Positions 21,469-33,685 of a stretch of DNA of 64,000 bases are shown piece after piece. The DNA comes from Gigaspora rosea (Eukaryota > Glomeromycota > Glomeromycetes > Diversisporales > Gigasporaceae): the NCBI GenBank assembly GCA_003550325.1, contig QKWP01000586.1, positions 151,391 to 215,390 on the forward strand, written 5' to 3'. Made by a program: the position numbers and the translations under genes. The notes under the pieces were generated by a model. The model had not been told where the DNA came from and made no database searches. It saw only the letters and a program-made list of their open reading frames with translations. Position 1 is the stretch's first letter, and each line of letters opens with the position of its first letter.

Positions 21469-24200
21469 TAGTACTCCTAGGTCCAGTCTGGGTCTGGTCT
21501 GGTCCAGGTCCAGTTTGGGATCAGACCAGATTCAGACTCTAAATTTTACTAATTCAAATTTCAGACCAGACTCAGACTCAACTATAAGTTCAGTCTGGAT
21601 CTGGTTCAAAATCTGCAGACTGGTCTGAGCCTAAATATAATTATATGTATTTTTTGATGCTGAACAAGTTTATTTAGTATGCTTTGTTAGAATTAATTAA
21701 TAAAAATTTGTGAATCATAATATTTTATAGAATTTTATTAATAAAATTCTATAAAATCTTATAATTTGCAAATTTTTATTAATTAATTCTAACAAAGCAC
21801 ACTAAGTAAACTTGTTCATCATCTAAAAATATATTAAATCAGCAGTGTTGTTTTTATTTTGCTTGAAATTTAGAGAAAAGATGCTTAAATTTGACTTTTT
21901 TGATCAAAAATCCAAAATTATGCATCTTTTTCCCAAATTTCAAAAAAAAATAAAAACAACTTTACTATTTTAATGTATTTTTAGGTACTAAACAAGTTTA
22001 CTTAGTGCACTTTGTTAGAATTAATTAATAAAAATTTGCGAATTATAAGATTTTATAGAATTTTTTTAATAAAATTCTAAAAATCTTATGATTCACAAAT
22101 TTTATTACACTAAGTAAACTTGATAAGCATCTAAAAATATATTAAATTGGCTGTTTTATTTTTATATTACTTGAAATTTAGAGTTTTGATGCATAATTAG
22201 ATTTTTGATCAAAAAAGTCAAATTTAAGCATATTTTCTCCAACTTTTAAGTAAAATAAAAACAACACTCCCAATTTAATATATTATTAGGTGCTGAACAA
22301 GTTTACTTAGTGCACTTTGTTAGAATTAATTATAAAAATTTGTAAATTATATGATTTTATAGAATATTATTAATAAAATTCTATAAATCTTATGATTACC
22401 AAATTTTTATTAATTAATTCTAACAAAGTGCACTAAGTAAACTTGTTAGCACCTAAAAATTTATTAAACCAGCAGGGTTGTTTTTATTTTACTTAAAATT
22501 TGAAGAAAAAATGCTTAAATTTGACTTTTTTGATCAAAAATTCAAAATTATGCATATTTTCTCTACATTTTAAGTAAAATAAAAACAATACTGCCAATTT
22601 AATGTATTTTTAGGTGCTAAACAAGTTTGCTTAGTGCATCTTGTTAGAATTAATTAATAAAAATTTGTGAATTTTAAGATTTATATGGGCTGGTGCAGAA
22701 AGATTTGTACTTCAAAAAATTTCATAATTTTGACACTAAGGAAAAATTTTTTTTTCTTGATTAATTATTAAAAATTTTTTAGTATTAAATAAAATAGGTT
22801 TTAATCTAACTTATTATAATATTTTTATTGTTTTAACATTGATTTATTTTAATAATTAAGCATGTACAATTTACTGTATTTGAAAAAAACCCCAAATTTT
22901 TTTTAAAAAAAAGATATTTTAAATAATTTCGCAACCAATATGCAGTTCTATGAGCTGATACTTCGCAAGTGCATTAATGTGCATATGATAAAGATATGGT
23001 TAAAATTTAAGCAAAATCGGATCACTGGTTGTGAAGAAATTAAGCTTTAAAGTAAGGTAATTTGATTTTTTTTACTATATATGCATATATATAAATTACT
23101 ATAGTAAATTATATAGTAAAAAAAAAACAAAAAAGTTACTATTAATAAATTTTTTTATTTTATTAATAAAATAAATCAAAAAAAATTTATTTTTATCAAT
23201 CCGGTAACCTAATAAGTATATTAAATTAAAAAAATTAAAAATTAATTTGTACAAAAAATATTTTAATCAGAGCTATTTGAGGTACAAATCTTTTTGCACT
23301 GGCCCATATAATTTTATTAATAAAACTTTATAAAATCTTATAATTCCAAATTTTTATTAATTAATTCTAACAAAGCACACTAAGTAAACTTGTTCAGTAC
23401 CTAAAAATGTATTAAATTAGCAAAGTTGTTCTTATTTTACTTGAAATTTGGAGAAAAGATGATTAAATTTAACTTTTTTAATCAAAAATCCAAAATTATG
23501 CATTTTTCTCCAAATTTCAAATAAAATAAAACAACCCTGCTATTTAATATATTTTTAGATGCTGAACAAGTTTACTTAGTGCGTTTTGTTAGAATTAATT
23601 AATAAAAATTTGTGAATTTTAAGATTTATATAATTTTACTAATAAAATTTTATAAAATCTTATAATTTACGAAATTTTAATAATTCTTTCTAACTTAATG
23701 CACTAAGTAAACTTGTTCAGCACCTAAAAATACATTAAATTAGCAGTATAGATTTTATTTTACTTGAAATTTGAAAATAGGATGTTAAAATTTGTCTTTT
23801 TTAATCAAAAAATCTAAAATTGTGCATCAAACTCTAAATTTCAAGTAAAATAAAAACAAAACAGCTGTTTTAAACAAGTTTATTTAGTGCACTTTGTTAG
23901 AATTAATTAATAAAAATTTGTAAATTATAAGATTTAATAGAATTTTATTAATAAAATCTTATGATTCATAAAATTTTACTAATTTATTCTAACAAAATGC
24001 ACTAAGTAAACTTGTTCAGCACCAAAAAATACATATAAATATATTTAAAAACAGACTAGTCTGCAGACTTCAAACCAAATCCAGATCAGACTTAGACTTG
24101 ACTAAAAAGTCTGAATATAAAAGTCTAAGCTTGGTCTAAAAATCAGACCAGACTTAGACTTGACTAAAGTTTGGTTTGAGTTCAGTCTGTAGGAGCACTA
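21469..24200. mobile_element. Large element: (CAGACC) ends around a palindromic satellite
   Basis: TAGTACTCCTA at 21469 pairs with the inverse ending at 24200. Next to each end lies about 150 bp built of GGTCTGGTC / CAGACCAGAC words in inverted orientation (about 21480-21635 and 24055-24190). The core has six tandem units of about 310-330 bp, starting near 21661, 21989, 22291, 22612, 23560 and 23870. Each unit is two adjacent palindromes: one bounded by GAACAAGTTTACTTAGTGCA and its inverse, one bounded by AAATAAAAACAAC and its inverse. MITE A interrupts the fourth unit. No coding capacity. I know of no named family with this build. Confidence 0.8.
22687..23305. mobile_element. MITE family A, copy 2
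   Basis: 619 bp. GGGCTGGTGCAGAAAGATTT on the left pairs with the inverse ending at 23305. It lies in a satellite unit; the intact unit near 23630 shows the unfilled site GATTTATATAATTTTA, so the duplication is ATAT or TA. It lacks MITE B and so provides the empty site for the copy at 4.4 kb. Confidence 0.88.
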
Positions 24201-26689
24201 GTTACTGCTTTACATATAGTCTTAATAGCAGAACTAAATACAACAATTAAAACAAAAACCAATAAACCCTATTTTAATTAGTATTGGTATATGACCAGGT
24301 CATAACAGGTTATATTACTAATTTCAATTAATAAAGTTATATGGGATACAGGCAATAGAAACAGCCCTTATTGATATATAATTTTTTTAAGATAATTGAG
24401 TTTAATTATTTGTTTTGATTTTGAACTGATCCAGAATTAATTAAATTTTAAGATTTTGATTAGTTAAAGCTTACAAATAACTATCAAATAATCTCGCAAT
24501 ATGTTGGCCCTATATAGCTTTGTGTAATTTTTTTATATTATTTTGATTTTTTATTATACAAATTAACTTACATTTATAATTGAAAAATATCAATTATGTT
24601 TAAGGATAAGGTAAATGTAGATCAATTTTCATATGATCTATATGGTACTATAAGATTTTATATAAAAATTAAACACATGCTTCTGATAAAACTTTTTAGA
24701 ACTGTGGCCAATTTTAACAAAAATTTGGTATCACGTAGAATGAGCCCCTATTTTCATAATCGTGAAATTCCAGAACTTATAATATTTGAAAAAATCCATC
24801 TTCATATATTGATAAAAAAACTTAGATAGACCTAAATTTATTTAGATAGCACAAGAAATTGCTAATTCTGATTAGTCAGATCACGTTATTTACAATTCTA
24901 ATTGGTCAATCACATGATTCATATGATTACAACGTGATTATATTAGAAATGATCTATGTTCACCCTACCTTTAAATTTTATGAATTTAATAAAAGCTTAT
25001 TTTTTAAAAAATTGTAAAAAAAATCTATTTTTATTGCTTGTGCTTTATAAAACTATAGTCATATGACTTCATTAATTGAACTTAGTAATATAATTTGATT
25101 GTACCAATAATAATTTTAATAGCAAAGCTAAAGTAATGAATAACATAATAATACACAATACCTATCAACTATATCAAATAAATAGCTAGCCAAGTTGGCT
25201 TATATCAAAGGCAATTGGTTCATATTGAAAGCAATAATAGCACACAAAAATATTAAATTTATATTTAAAAAAAATATTACAAGAATAGAATCTCACCAAG
25301 CTAACAGCTATATCTTGTAGTTCAGTATACAGCATAACATATTCAAATTTGAAATACTATTTTTTATATAGAAACTGACAACAAAATATTACAATTTATA
25401 GGACTTGCAGAATGCAGACAATTTAGCAAAATAGTATACATAAAGGTGTCTACAAATATAAAAGCCCTATAAGATAATACAAACTAGAATACTTTCTACT
25501 GCTACTTAAACTATAAGTGCTTTCCAATATCTAGAACCAAAAAAACAAATCCAAAATACTCAAACATAGAAGCTTTAAACTCAAACTCTGCTAGAAGAGC
25601 TAATAAGTATTAAACAAATGAAATCACAAAAAATAGAACCCTGGACATCTCTATATAGGTTTTTTTTTTTTAGCAAATTAGTTAAAATTTAAACCAAGGT
25701 CCAAATTTAAAATTTGGCAAATTAATATTAATTTAAATAATAGCTACATTTTGAATTTTGGTGAAACATTTAAAATTTCATATTGTTATATTTAATATTT
25801 TGTCAATTTATCCTTTTTTTAGAAGAATTACTTAATCACCACAAAATATAACAAGTAGTAGTTTTGAAATATTTCAAGGTGCCACCTATTATAATCTCCA
25901 AAATTATAAATACTTACCTGCTAGTAAGAACATGAGCAAATCAATAAACAAAACAAAATGAAAATAAATAAATAAATAAAGTAAAAAAAATACATTTTTT
26001 TTATTCAATTTTTTTTTATTATTATTTTTATTTTAAAATTCGAACTAACAATAGAAAAATGATAGTGGAATAAAAGTAAATTTTTGGTTTTTTCTATAAT
26101 AAGAAATAACCAGAATTTACTTTTATTTCCACATATGTACTTATTCTTTTTATTTTTTTAATAATTTTTTTTATTGTTTTATTTTATTTTTTTTTATAGA
26201 AAATTGCTAATTTTCACCAGGGGGAAAATCACCGTATAGGCATGTAACACAAAATACTATCAAATTTATAATTATAATATATAACATAACTAACTATACA
26301 ATAATTTAAATAAATATATACTTTATTTAAACACTAATACTCTTAATACAATTTATGAAATTACTATGATCTTAGTCCAAATAATGGGGATGCGTATTAT
26401 TTATAATTCGGGCTATATAATACACATGCTATTATCATAACAATATATAGTACTCTAATTATATACTATTACTGCAGTACTGCATAAATTACTTAAAAAT
26501 ATTAGTTAGCGTTAGTGGCAATAATAATTATCAATTCAATAAATTTCATGAAGCACAAAAAACAAACTTTACAAAAATTTATACAAGTTATCATCTTACC
26601 ACCATTTGTAGAAAATACAAACCTAATAACTTGTACAATACATATAACAGCACAAGACAAAATAATGGTATCTTAATGTGCGCCTATTA
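24201..26689. other. AT-rich non-coding stretch with a CCAAT cluster
   Basis: No supported gene; an open stretch at 24596-24829 (77 codons, plus) has no recognisable feature. TCTAATTGGTCAATCACATG at about 24898 joins a CCAAT box to a CACATGA word, as in the inverted repeats at 15.8 and 20.9 kb. At 26068-26142 GGAATAAAAGTAAATTT and its inverse form a palindrome of about 75 bp. Confidence 0.4.
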
Positions 26690-26865
26690 CATATATGTTG
26701 TATCCGGATTTGGAATTTGTCCCAATTTGGAATCTGGCCTAATCCTACCTCTAACACTAGCCCAAACCCTAACTCTAAAGTCACCTAAAGTCCTAATTCT
26801 GCTACAAAATTCTTATCTGGGGCAGCCTGATTCCGAATTGGGCACCAGGGTACAGCATATACATT
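26690..26865. mobile_element. Small putative MITE
   Basis: ATATGTTGTATCCGGATTTG on the left and the inverse of ATATGCTGTACCCTGG on the right give imperfect ends, about 175 bp apart. The interior carries AACCCTAACTCTAAAG and is richer in C than its surroundings. Confidence 0.45.
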
Positions 26866-26959
26866 AACTTATAGCAACAAAATGCTTTGCAGATTCACTA
26901 TCTTAAAAATCCTAGCCAGCTTTTGCAATTTGCATGTCACTCTAACTATCTTAAAAATC

Positions 26960-29900
26960 CTAGCCAGCTTTTGCAAGTTTGCATGTTGCCTTATTATGTC
27001 CCTTTTGTAAACAGTTCTGGCAAGTTTTTCTTTTGTCTTTTTCGCTGTTTTTATCGGGTTCATTAATAATTTGATTACTAACTTCTGTTAGCACACATTG
27101 CTTCTTTTTAATATGCTGATCCTCAATTTCACACTACTTTTTGCCCTTCTGGGTGGTCGTCCTCTTTGTGCAGTGATTATAGAATTGATAATGTCATATT
27201 CAATATCATTCATTTTTGAATCAGATACCTGTTTGTCCAATATGGATTCGTGACAAATGCCCATTAACTCATTATATGAGTTAGTAGCAATTGCTAAGGG
27301 GGCATCCATAAATAATGTTATGTTTGAGGGGTCCCCCAAAATATAATGATTTTTCACTATGTAGGGGGGTCCCCCTAACATAACGCAATTTTTTTATTAA
27401 AATTTGTCTAAAACTTGATCTAGTGGTCCAAATTGGATGATTTTTGTACCATTCGAATAGTCTCGAGGAGAGGATTCGAATGGTACCAATTTCATTTGAT
27501 TTGGAGCACTGGGTCACGTTTTATTAACGAAATACTATTGGTTATTATGTTTTCTTATAAAATTACTATAAAATCAATAGTATTTCGTTAATAAAACGTG
27601 ATTCAGTAATCCAAATGAAATGATTTTGGTACCATTAGATTTGTCACATAGAGACTAATCGAATGGTACCAAAATCATCCAGATTGGACCACTAGATCAT
27701 AATATATTTAAGTTTTTGTAAAATTTTATATATAAACTTACGGATTTTGAAAAATTTTTTTATAAGTAGAGGGGGGGCCAGCGCTACTATGAGGGGGTAC
27801 ATAATGTTATTTATGGATGCCCCCTAAATCCAAAGCCTTTCTCATTAAACCTTGCACTCTACCATATTTTTGTCTCATGCTGTTGACTTTCTATAATGTT
27901 GAACTATAAATTTCAGCACCTTGTATTTGCTTGATATAATCAAATTTATAGCTTGACATTCAATTATACTTTGGTATTGGTTTGAATTCATGTATAGGGT
28001 AATGAGAGGTTGCTGCCAAATATCATTATTGCCATCAGCGAAATTATTTTTATACCAATGTACCGCAATAAGCCCTATATACCATCTTGCTTAAATAGAG
28101 CAATGCAAGACCTTGTAAAAATGCCTGCACAGATAACCATGTGTTATAATGGTATTGCATGTACATCGATAAGACCCATCTGCTACTAATATGATATAAT
28201 TATTGTTGAAGCCACAAGATATGACTACTCTCCAAACTTCTACGATTTGATCACGATTAATTGCCGATAAAATGTTAGTAAGATGTATCATGGTGACTTC
28301 ATAATTGTCTTCTCTCGCTCCCTCACTATAGTCAATACTTATTTGCTCCTATTGGGAAAAATAAAATATTTAAGCTATTGTAATAAAGAGTTAACAACAA
28401 GTTTAATACTTAACCTGTATTATAGAATCAATAACCGTGTTATCTATTTGAAAACTATCATAGTAGAAGTACTCGTGCATTTGTCTACACATAGTAAACA
28501 CCATTGCTGGCAAAAGATAATATGAAATGACCTTTTCAATTGAACCAAAATAGGTTTTTAAAACTGTTGGAAGGCCAATGGTAGGAATTTGTCTTTGTAT
28601 TCTTCAACACTTACATATTCCGATTCTTTATCTAACAACTCTTGAATTTCTTTAACCAAGAATAAAAGTAATGAATTAGAATGAACACAATCATGAATTT
28701 TCTGATTTAGACTTTTCAACCTGTTGGGTGCTATTTGCACCAGCTGTAAACTGATTATTTGTATAACATATTGCCCATTTGTGTTTAAGTGGATCCAATT
28801 GCCACTTTATGTAATTATTGGCTAATACATATAGTGCTTTTAAATTTTCCCAGCAACCTTCAAAAACATTCAAAACTAGTGTATTTTTATACTTAAAAAA
28901 CTCATTACGAAACTTTTTAAATTTATTTGCACCCAGCTTATGTTTAAGATTTTTCTTTATGTTAAGATTGATATGGAAAATGCACAATTAGCGAATTGAG
29001 TTTGGAAATTCTAAACTTATTGCACTAGCCATTGCTGGGTCCGAATCAGTAAATACAACTTTTGGTGTTAGCCCTTCTATGCATTTTTATCGTACTGAGA
29101 GCCCAAACAAAGCTGCTTTCTGTTTCATCTTCAAGCAATGCAGTTGCAACAAGCCATGTCCTATTACAATTATCAACTATTGCGAAGAAACAAGCCACTA
29201 TATTATACTTGTTAGTGCGAGATGTAGTATCGAAAAAAGATCATCATGATAACAGAGTCCATAGGAATTGCTATTCAGGTAATAGCCATACCAGTCCATA
29301 TAACCAACGTTCAATACCATCAAACTTTGCTTCTATAAACCATCGCTGATCCTCAGCACATTGTGAATATAGGTGCTTCATAAGGTCTGATGCATCAAAT
29401 TCAACCCTTATTACTAACTTTTTTTTTGCTGCTTGAATTGTATTATAAAGACTTCTCTGATAAACTTTTCTTCCAGGAAATTTGACTTTTAAGAGACGCT
29501 CAATACTTTGTGCACTTGTTACACCATAATGTATACAAAATTCTATAAACTCAACTATATCTTCACCAAGCTTACGATATTTTGCAATATTAGTAGAAGG
29601 TGAAGGTACTATAGAATGATTATGTTCATCTACGACAGTTGTAAAGGTAATAATTGATGTATCCTTTGAAAGATTTCTATTAACCCTCCATTTGTAGTCA
29701 TAAGCTCTAGACTGTCGATTTCTTTGATTATTTGGGTTTACTACTTTTTTTGTCTGATACTTACCTGCGCAACTACACTCCCAAGTAACTCTATATAAAA
29801 TCATGTTACCATTTTCCATTTTTGACTCAGTACATCTTCTTCGAACACTAAAGCCTTTTTCCCGCCCATATCATTCAGAAAATTTCCAACAGCTTCCCAA

Positions 29901-30240
29901 GTACTAAAAGTTTGTTCTAAAGTAACTCTAAGAGGAGCATAGCCAGATTTGTCATCTGAAGAGTCTGTATCAAATACAAAGCTGTAACTTATACTGTCTT
30001 GTTCACTTTCACTTTGTTCTGTTGTGAATAATGTTTCTTCTAAATTACTAAATTGCTCTTTTGTAAGCCTTGTAAAGATGCGTCATTGTCAATAGTTTTG
30101 TCAGTAATTTCGTTTGTAGCTTTGTAAGTGGCTTTGTTAGTATCTTCGTGTATCGCTTCTTCAAGTGTTTCACTAGTACTATAAAGCCTATAATCTGCAA
30201 GGTTGGCTGATTCTATAAAGAAAGTATAAAGATAGGTCAA
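26960..30240 (-). pseudogene. FAR1/MULE transposase gene (Mutator-like), broken
   Basis: Domains in order on the minus strand. An acidic leader (DSSDDKSGYAPLRVTLEQTF, about 29910-29970). A FAR1-type DNA-binding part (VTWECSCAGKYQTKK about 29735-29795; DEHNHS about 29605). A MULE catalytic part (CFFAIVDNCNRTWLVATALL about 29130-29190, then SDPAMASA and LCIFHINLNIKK). A SWIM zinc finger (CTCNTIITHGYLCRHFYKVL, about 28105-28165). A YGRVQGLMRKALDL helix and a RGRPPRR tail. Last, a CCHC knuckle CQNCLQKGHNKATC before a TAG at 26960-26962. Frame changes occur in the leader, before the FAR1 part, inside MULE and in the tail, and a MITE lies at 27298. A 47-bp tandem repeat covers the last codons and what follows (26898-26986). 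No terminal inverted repeats of the element were found. Confidence 0.88.
27298..27824. mobile_element. PIF/Harbinger-type palindromic MITE in the MULE gene
   Basis: 527 bp. GGGGGCATCCATAAATAATG at the left pairs with the inverse ending at 27824; TAA flanks it (27295-27297, 27825-27827), typical of PIF/Harbinger (TWA target). Removal joins the MULE reading RKALDL to AIATNSYN in frame. The interior (about 27400-27720) is a long palindrome with GGTACC, TCGAATGG and GATCTAGTGG words. Confidence 0.9.
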
Positions 30241-30320
30241 ATTATAGTAATAATAAAGTTAACAGAAGTTCTTTAAAAAGATCACGTAAATCTGTAAGTA
30301 ACGTACATACATGTTGTGAT

Positions 30321-30496
30321 CAGTGTTTAAAATAGAAATTTTAATTTACCGGTACATGCACCTGTTATATAAAAAATACTGGTTCAAAAAGAAAAAAACC
30401 TGCATTAGTAAAAAATGATCATCAGATCATTGGGGGCACATAGATGGTTTAAAAAATTCTGGTATATGCAAGGATTTTTTCATACTATTTTATATA
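30321..30496. mobile_element. hAT-type MITE, copy 1 (left flank of composite)
   Basis: Starts CAGTGTTTAAAATAGAAATT and matches 34534-34767 in the same orientation, including ACCGGTACATGCACCTG and GATCATCAGATCATTG, with one internal deletion. Its inner end reads CTATTTTATA but lacks the terminal CACTG that the other copy keeps. GTTGTGAT lies directly to its left (30313-30320). Confidence 0.85.
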
Positions 30497-30932
30497 AGGC
30501 ACGTGCCCTTGTGACCTCGGTTATTGCCAAATTTGGGTTACTGGCCATCTCCGATATGGCAGAAGGATATTAGATCTGAGGGATATTAGTGATCAGGATG
30601 ATTCTTAAGATATAAATAGTTGAGCCCAATAATTATAAATAAAGGCCGTATGGCTCTTTGGGAGAAAGTAATTTCTACCTTTGCTTTAATAACCACATAT
30701 ACTATTATAAACGTTTCTTTATTGTCTTTATTAAATAATACAAGTATATCCGATACATAATAAATATATACATTCGTTAATTTGCTACAACCACAATTGT
30801 TTTCTATCAACTATCCCAAAACTCTGCCTAACCACTCAGCCAAATCTAACATGCCTTTTTCGACCTAATAAAAGTAACCAATTGCCAGTTACACGAAGCT
30901 AATCCCATGACTCATCGACAGACTCGCATCAA
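30497..30932. other. Upstream region of the Sel1 gene
   Basis: No gene. GATATAAATAG at 30609 is a TATA-like word and GGCTCTTTGGGAG lies nearby, but both are some 320 bp before the ATG. ACGAAGCTAATCCCATGACTC close to the start codon is the only less AT-rich part. Confidence 0.35.
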
Positions 30933-31844
30933 ATGTCAACTAACAATGACATGCTTGTAGAGCTCCTTGAAAACATCAACAGCTCATCAGATATTTCTCA
31001 AATAGCTAAAAACGTAACCCAATTGTGTTTAGAAAATAAGTCGCATGACTTTCTTAATGAAATAATTAATAAAATGAGTACTTTGTTTATTAAAGAAAGA
31101 TTAAAATGCAAAACTTTTCGTTTAATTCTTGATAAATTAGAGCAATTTCTAATAAAGAAGAACGAAAATCCAGAGAAAATAATTAAATTTTGCTTATATC
31201 TTCAAAACAATCCTATTGCTCAAGTGATTCTTTCAAGTTGTTATTTGCTTGGTAAATGGGTTAAAAAGGATGAACATAAGGCATTCATTTATTGTCAAAA
31301 TTCAGCAGAGATGGGCAATGCTATTGGTACATGTAATGTTGGATATTTTTATCAATATGGAATTGTAGTTAAAAAAGATGAACATAAAGCGTTTATTTAT
31401 TACCAAAAAGCTGCAGAAATAGGTGACATTGTTGGAATAATTCTTGCTGGATATTGTCATTGGAATGGAATTGGAATTGGAGAGGATGAACATAAGGCAT
31501 TCATTTATTATCGACAATTAGCAGAGATGGGTAATGCTGCTGGTATATGTGGTGTTAAACATTGTTATCAACATGGAGTTGGTGTTGAAAAAGATGAAAA
31601 TATGGCATTAATTTCTTATCTAAGATCAGTAGAGATGGGTAATACTTTTGCTATATGTTTTGTTGGACATTGTTATCAACATGGAGTTGGAGTTGAAAAG
31701 GATGAACATAAAGCATTTATTTACTATCAAAAGGCTGCAGAAATAGGAGACGGTGAAGGAATGCTAAAAGTTGCTGAATGTTATCGAAGCGGAATTGGAA
31801 TAACAAGAGATTTAAATAAAGCCAAATACTGGTATCAAAGGTAA
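30933..31844 (+). CDS. Sel1-repeat protein, 303 aa
   Basis: Sel1-like repeats are alpha-helical tetratricopeptide relatives that act as protein-binding scaffolds; a specific partner cannot be read here. Residues 1-110 are a helical leader without a recognised domain (LLENINSSSDISQIAKNV). Then come repeats of exactly 36 residues: the D of the KDEHKAF motif falls at 113, 149, 185, 221, 257 and 293. The consensus is DEHKAFIYYQKAAEIGD, then GYCYQHGVGVEK. In this fungal group such repeats often follow a kinase domain; a kinase remnant does lie 800 bp downstream, but separately. The ORF ends YWYQR at a TAA that overlaps AGGTAAAT, a good 5' splice site, so the true protein may continue in another exon; I did not find it. 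The start is the first ATG in frame. It appears intact and may be carried inside a composite transposon. Confidence 0.85.
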   Translation: MSTNNDMLVELLENINSSSDISQIAKNVTQLCLENKSHDFLNEIINKMSTLFIKERLKCKTFRLILDKLEQFLIKKNENPEKIIKFCLYLQNNPIAQVILSSCYLLGKWVKKDEHKAFIYCQNSAEMGNAIGTCNVGYFYQYGIVVKKDEHKAFIYYQKAAEIGDIVGIILAGYCHWNGIGIGEDEHKAFIYYRQLAEMGNAAGICGVKHCYQHGVGVEKDENMALISYLRSVEMGNTFAICFVGHCYQHGVGVEKDEHKAFIYYQKAAEIGDGEGMLKVAECYRSGIGITRDLNKAKYWYQR

Positions 31845-32643
31845 ATATTAACTTGAACCGATTTAACCCAACTAAATTACAAGATCAGATGTATTTGAAT
31901 TCAAAAAAATGTTAATTTAGGATCAGCATTAAAAGAAAATTAAACTAAAACCTTTTAAAATTTTTCTTTTGGGACGCAAATATAATTTCATAAACAAAGC
32001 TTGAGAAAAACTTGAGAAAAACTTGAGAACTAGATGATTTATTTTCTTTTTGAAAGTTTCATTCATTTCATCTGATCTTGGCATTAGATTGAGTAAATCT
32101 CGGTCATGCTGTGTAGCAAAGCATAAATTACATTATTCATTACAATTTGGCGGATTTGAGCAATTTGACTTTTACTTAAATCTCCTACCTATAATTTTTT
32201 ATGGATATAAGCTCCAATTATTGTATTGGACTTTATAATTATGAAATTCAATCCGAATTGAATTTAAAATATACTCCCTGTTCATAATTGAAAAGCTTAA
32301 TACTGTAAGTACTGAAGTAGTAATCGTTCGTCATAAGTAATAAGACGTAAGTTAAGTACAGGATAAAAAAATTAGGAGGTTTAACATAGGTCAATTTCCA
32401 CAAATCTGCTGAATTTATTATCAAATTATTTAACAAATTGATATACTGTATTAAATCACCGGTTAGGGAAAGAAAAGAAAAATAGGTATTATCATAACTA
32501 ACTTATTATAAATCCTATTGTTATTAATTTATTACTAATCTTATTATTATTGATTCCTTATAAATCCATTGTTATCAATTTATTTAAAATCTTAAATTTA
32601 TTTAATTTTATAAATAAATATTATATTCGCTACAAAAGAATGG
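31845..32643. other. Intergenic, AT-rich
   Basis: No clear gene. Around 32505-32590 the words CTTATTATAAATC and CCTATTGTTATTAATTTATT repeat with drift, a short tandem repeat of about 40 bp. In-frame codons upstream of the kinase start (IFATKEWM) suggest the first kinase exon may begin earlier, near 32620. Confidence 0.4.
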
Positions 32644-32827
32644 ATGTACAATTCTGAAGTTTCTGAAATTGAAGAAATTGAAAATGAAGTGAAGAAGATA
32701 TTAATTGATAACAAACATCATTTATCATGGATTTCTTTTGAAGAGTTTAGGGATTTTGAGATGATAAGTAAAGGTGGATTTGCAACTGTGTATCGTGCTA
32801 GATGGAATCATAAAAGAGAATTGGCAT

Positions 32828-32950
32828 TATAGATGCTTGACGAAACTATTTCGCCTGACGAAACTATAAGTTTCAGCATAGTTTCGTCACTGATGAAATG
32901 ACAAAACTATTATGTTTCGTCAGGTCACATGAGTTTCGTCAGGCATCATT
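32828..32950. mobile_element. Small MITE in kinase exon 1, 9-bp target duplication
   Basis: 123 bp with ends GATGCTTGACGAAACTA and inverse, and TTTCGTCAGG words repeated inside. AATTGGCAT flanks it at 32819-32827 and 32951-32959. A 9-bp duplication fits Mutator-like elements. Removal restores the kinase frame KRELAYRSVALK. Confidence 0.9.
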
Positions 32951-33474
32951 AATTGGCATACAGAAGTGTTGCGCTTAAATTACTTAATAAATCTAATAAT
33001 TATCATGAAGAATTTATAAGAGAGGTAATTTTTAAATGTTTTTAATAATTATATTACTTGTGATTTATCATTTATATTAATTATTCAAATGGATTATTTC
33101 ATTTAATAATAAGTTAAAAGCGTATTGCGATATTGGTCTTAATGATCCAACCTTTTTAAAATGTTTCGGTATATCAAAAGATAATGTTTCTAAAGATTAT
33201 GTTCTTGTCATGGAATATGCTCATTATGGTAATTTACGCCAAAATCTACATACTATAGCACAAATGGATTGGAAAGATAAATTAAATCTGTTACAATGTA
33301 TTGCTTCAGATCTTCATATTATTCATTCTCACGAACTTATTCATCGGGATTTACATAGTGGAAATATACTACAAGATAACTTGAAGAGTACATACATTGC
33401 GGATTTAGGATATTCGATAGCAGTTAATATTGCATTAAAATCAAAATCAGATGAAATTTATGGAATTTTACAAT

Positions 33475-33685
33475 TTATTGTACGGGTCTTATGTGACAAC
33501 CCGTGCTTTTTTCATTTACTTATTGGCACGGGATTGTTACGTCAGACACCGTACAATAAGATAGTTATTATATGGGTATGTTGAATAACCCATTACATAC
33601 ACGAGTTCATATTTAAATCCCGTGCCTTCGGCACGGAATATGAACCCATGTGTAACTGGGTTATTCACTACAACCCATACAATAA
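33475..33685. mobile_element. MITE in kinase exon 2, TTATTGTACGGGT ends
   Basis: 211 bp, TIR about 30 bp with AACCCGTGC words. A shorter copy lies at 56252-56408, sharing GGGTCTTATGT, CGTCAGACACCGT and CCTTCGGC. It separates kinase codons for GILQ from YIAPEVL. The exact target duplication is blurred. Confidence 0.85.

Noticed and set aside
21661-24020. CRISPR-like array
   Set aside because: Units are about 320 bp, palindromic throughout and lack unique spacers; the DNA is eukaryotic.
24596-24829. 77-codon plus-strand ORF
   Set aside because: No motif, no neighbour support, and such lengths occur by chance in this window.
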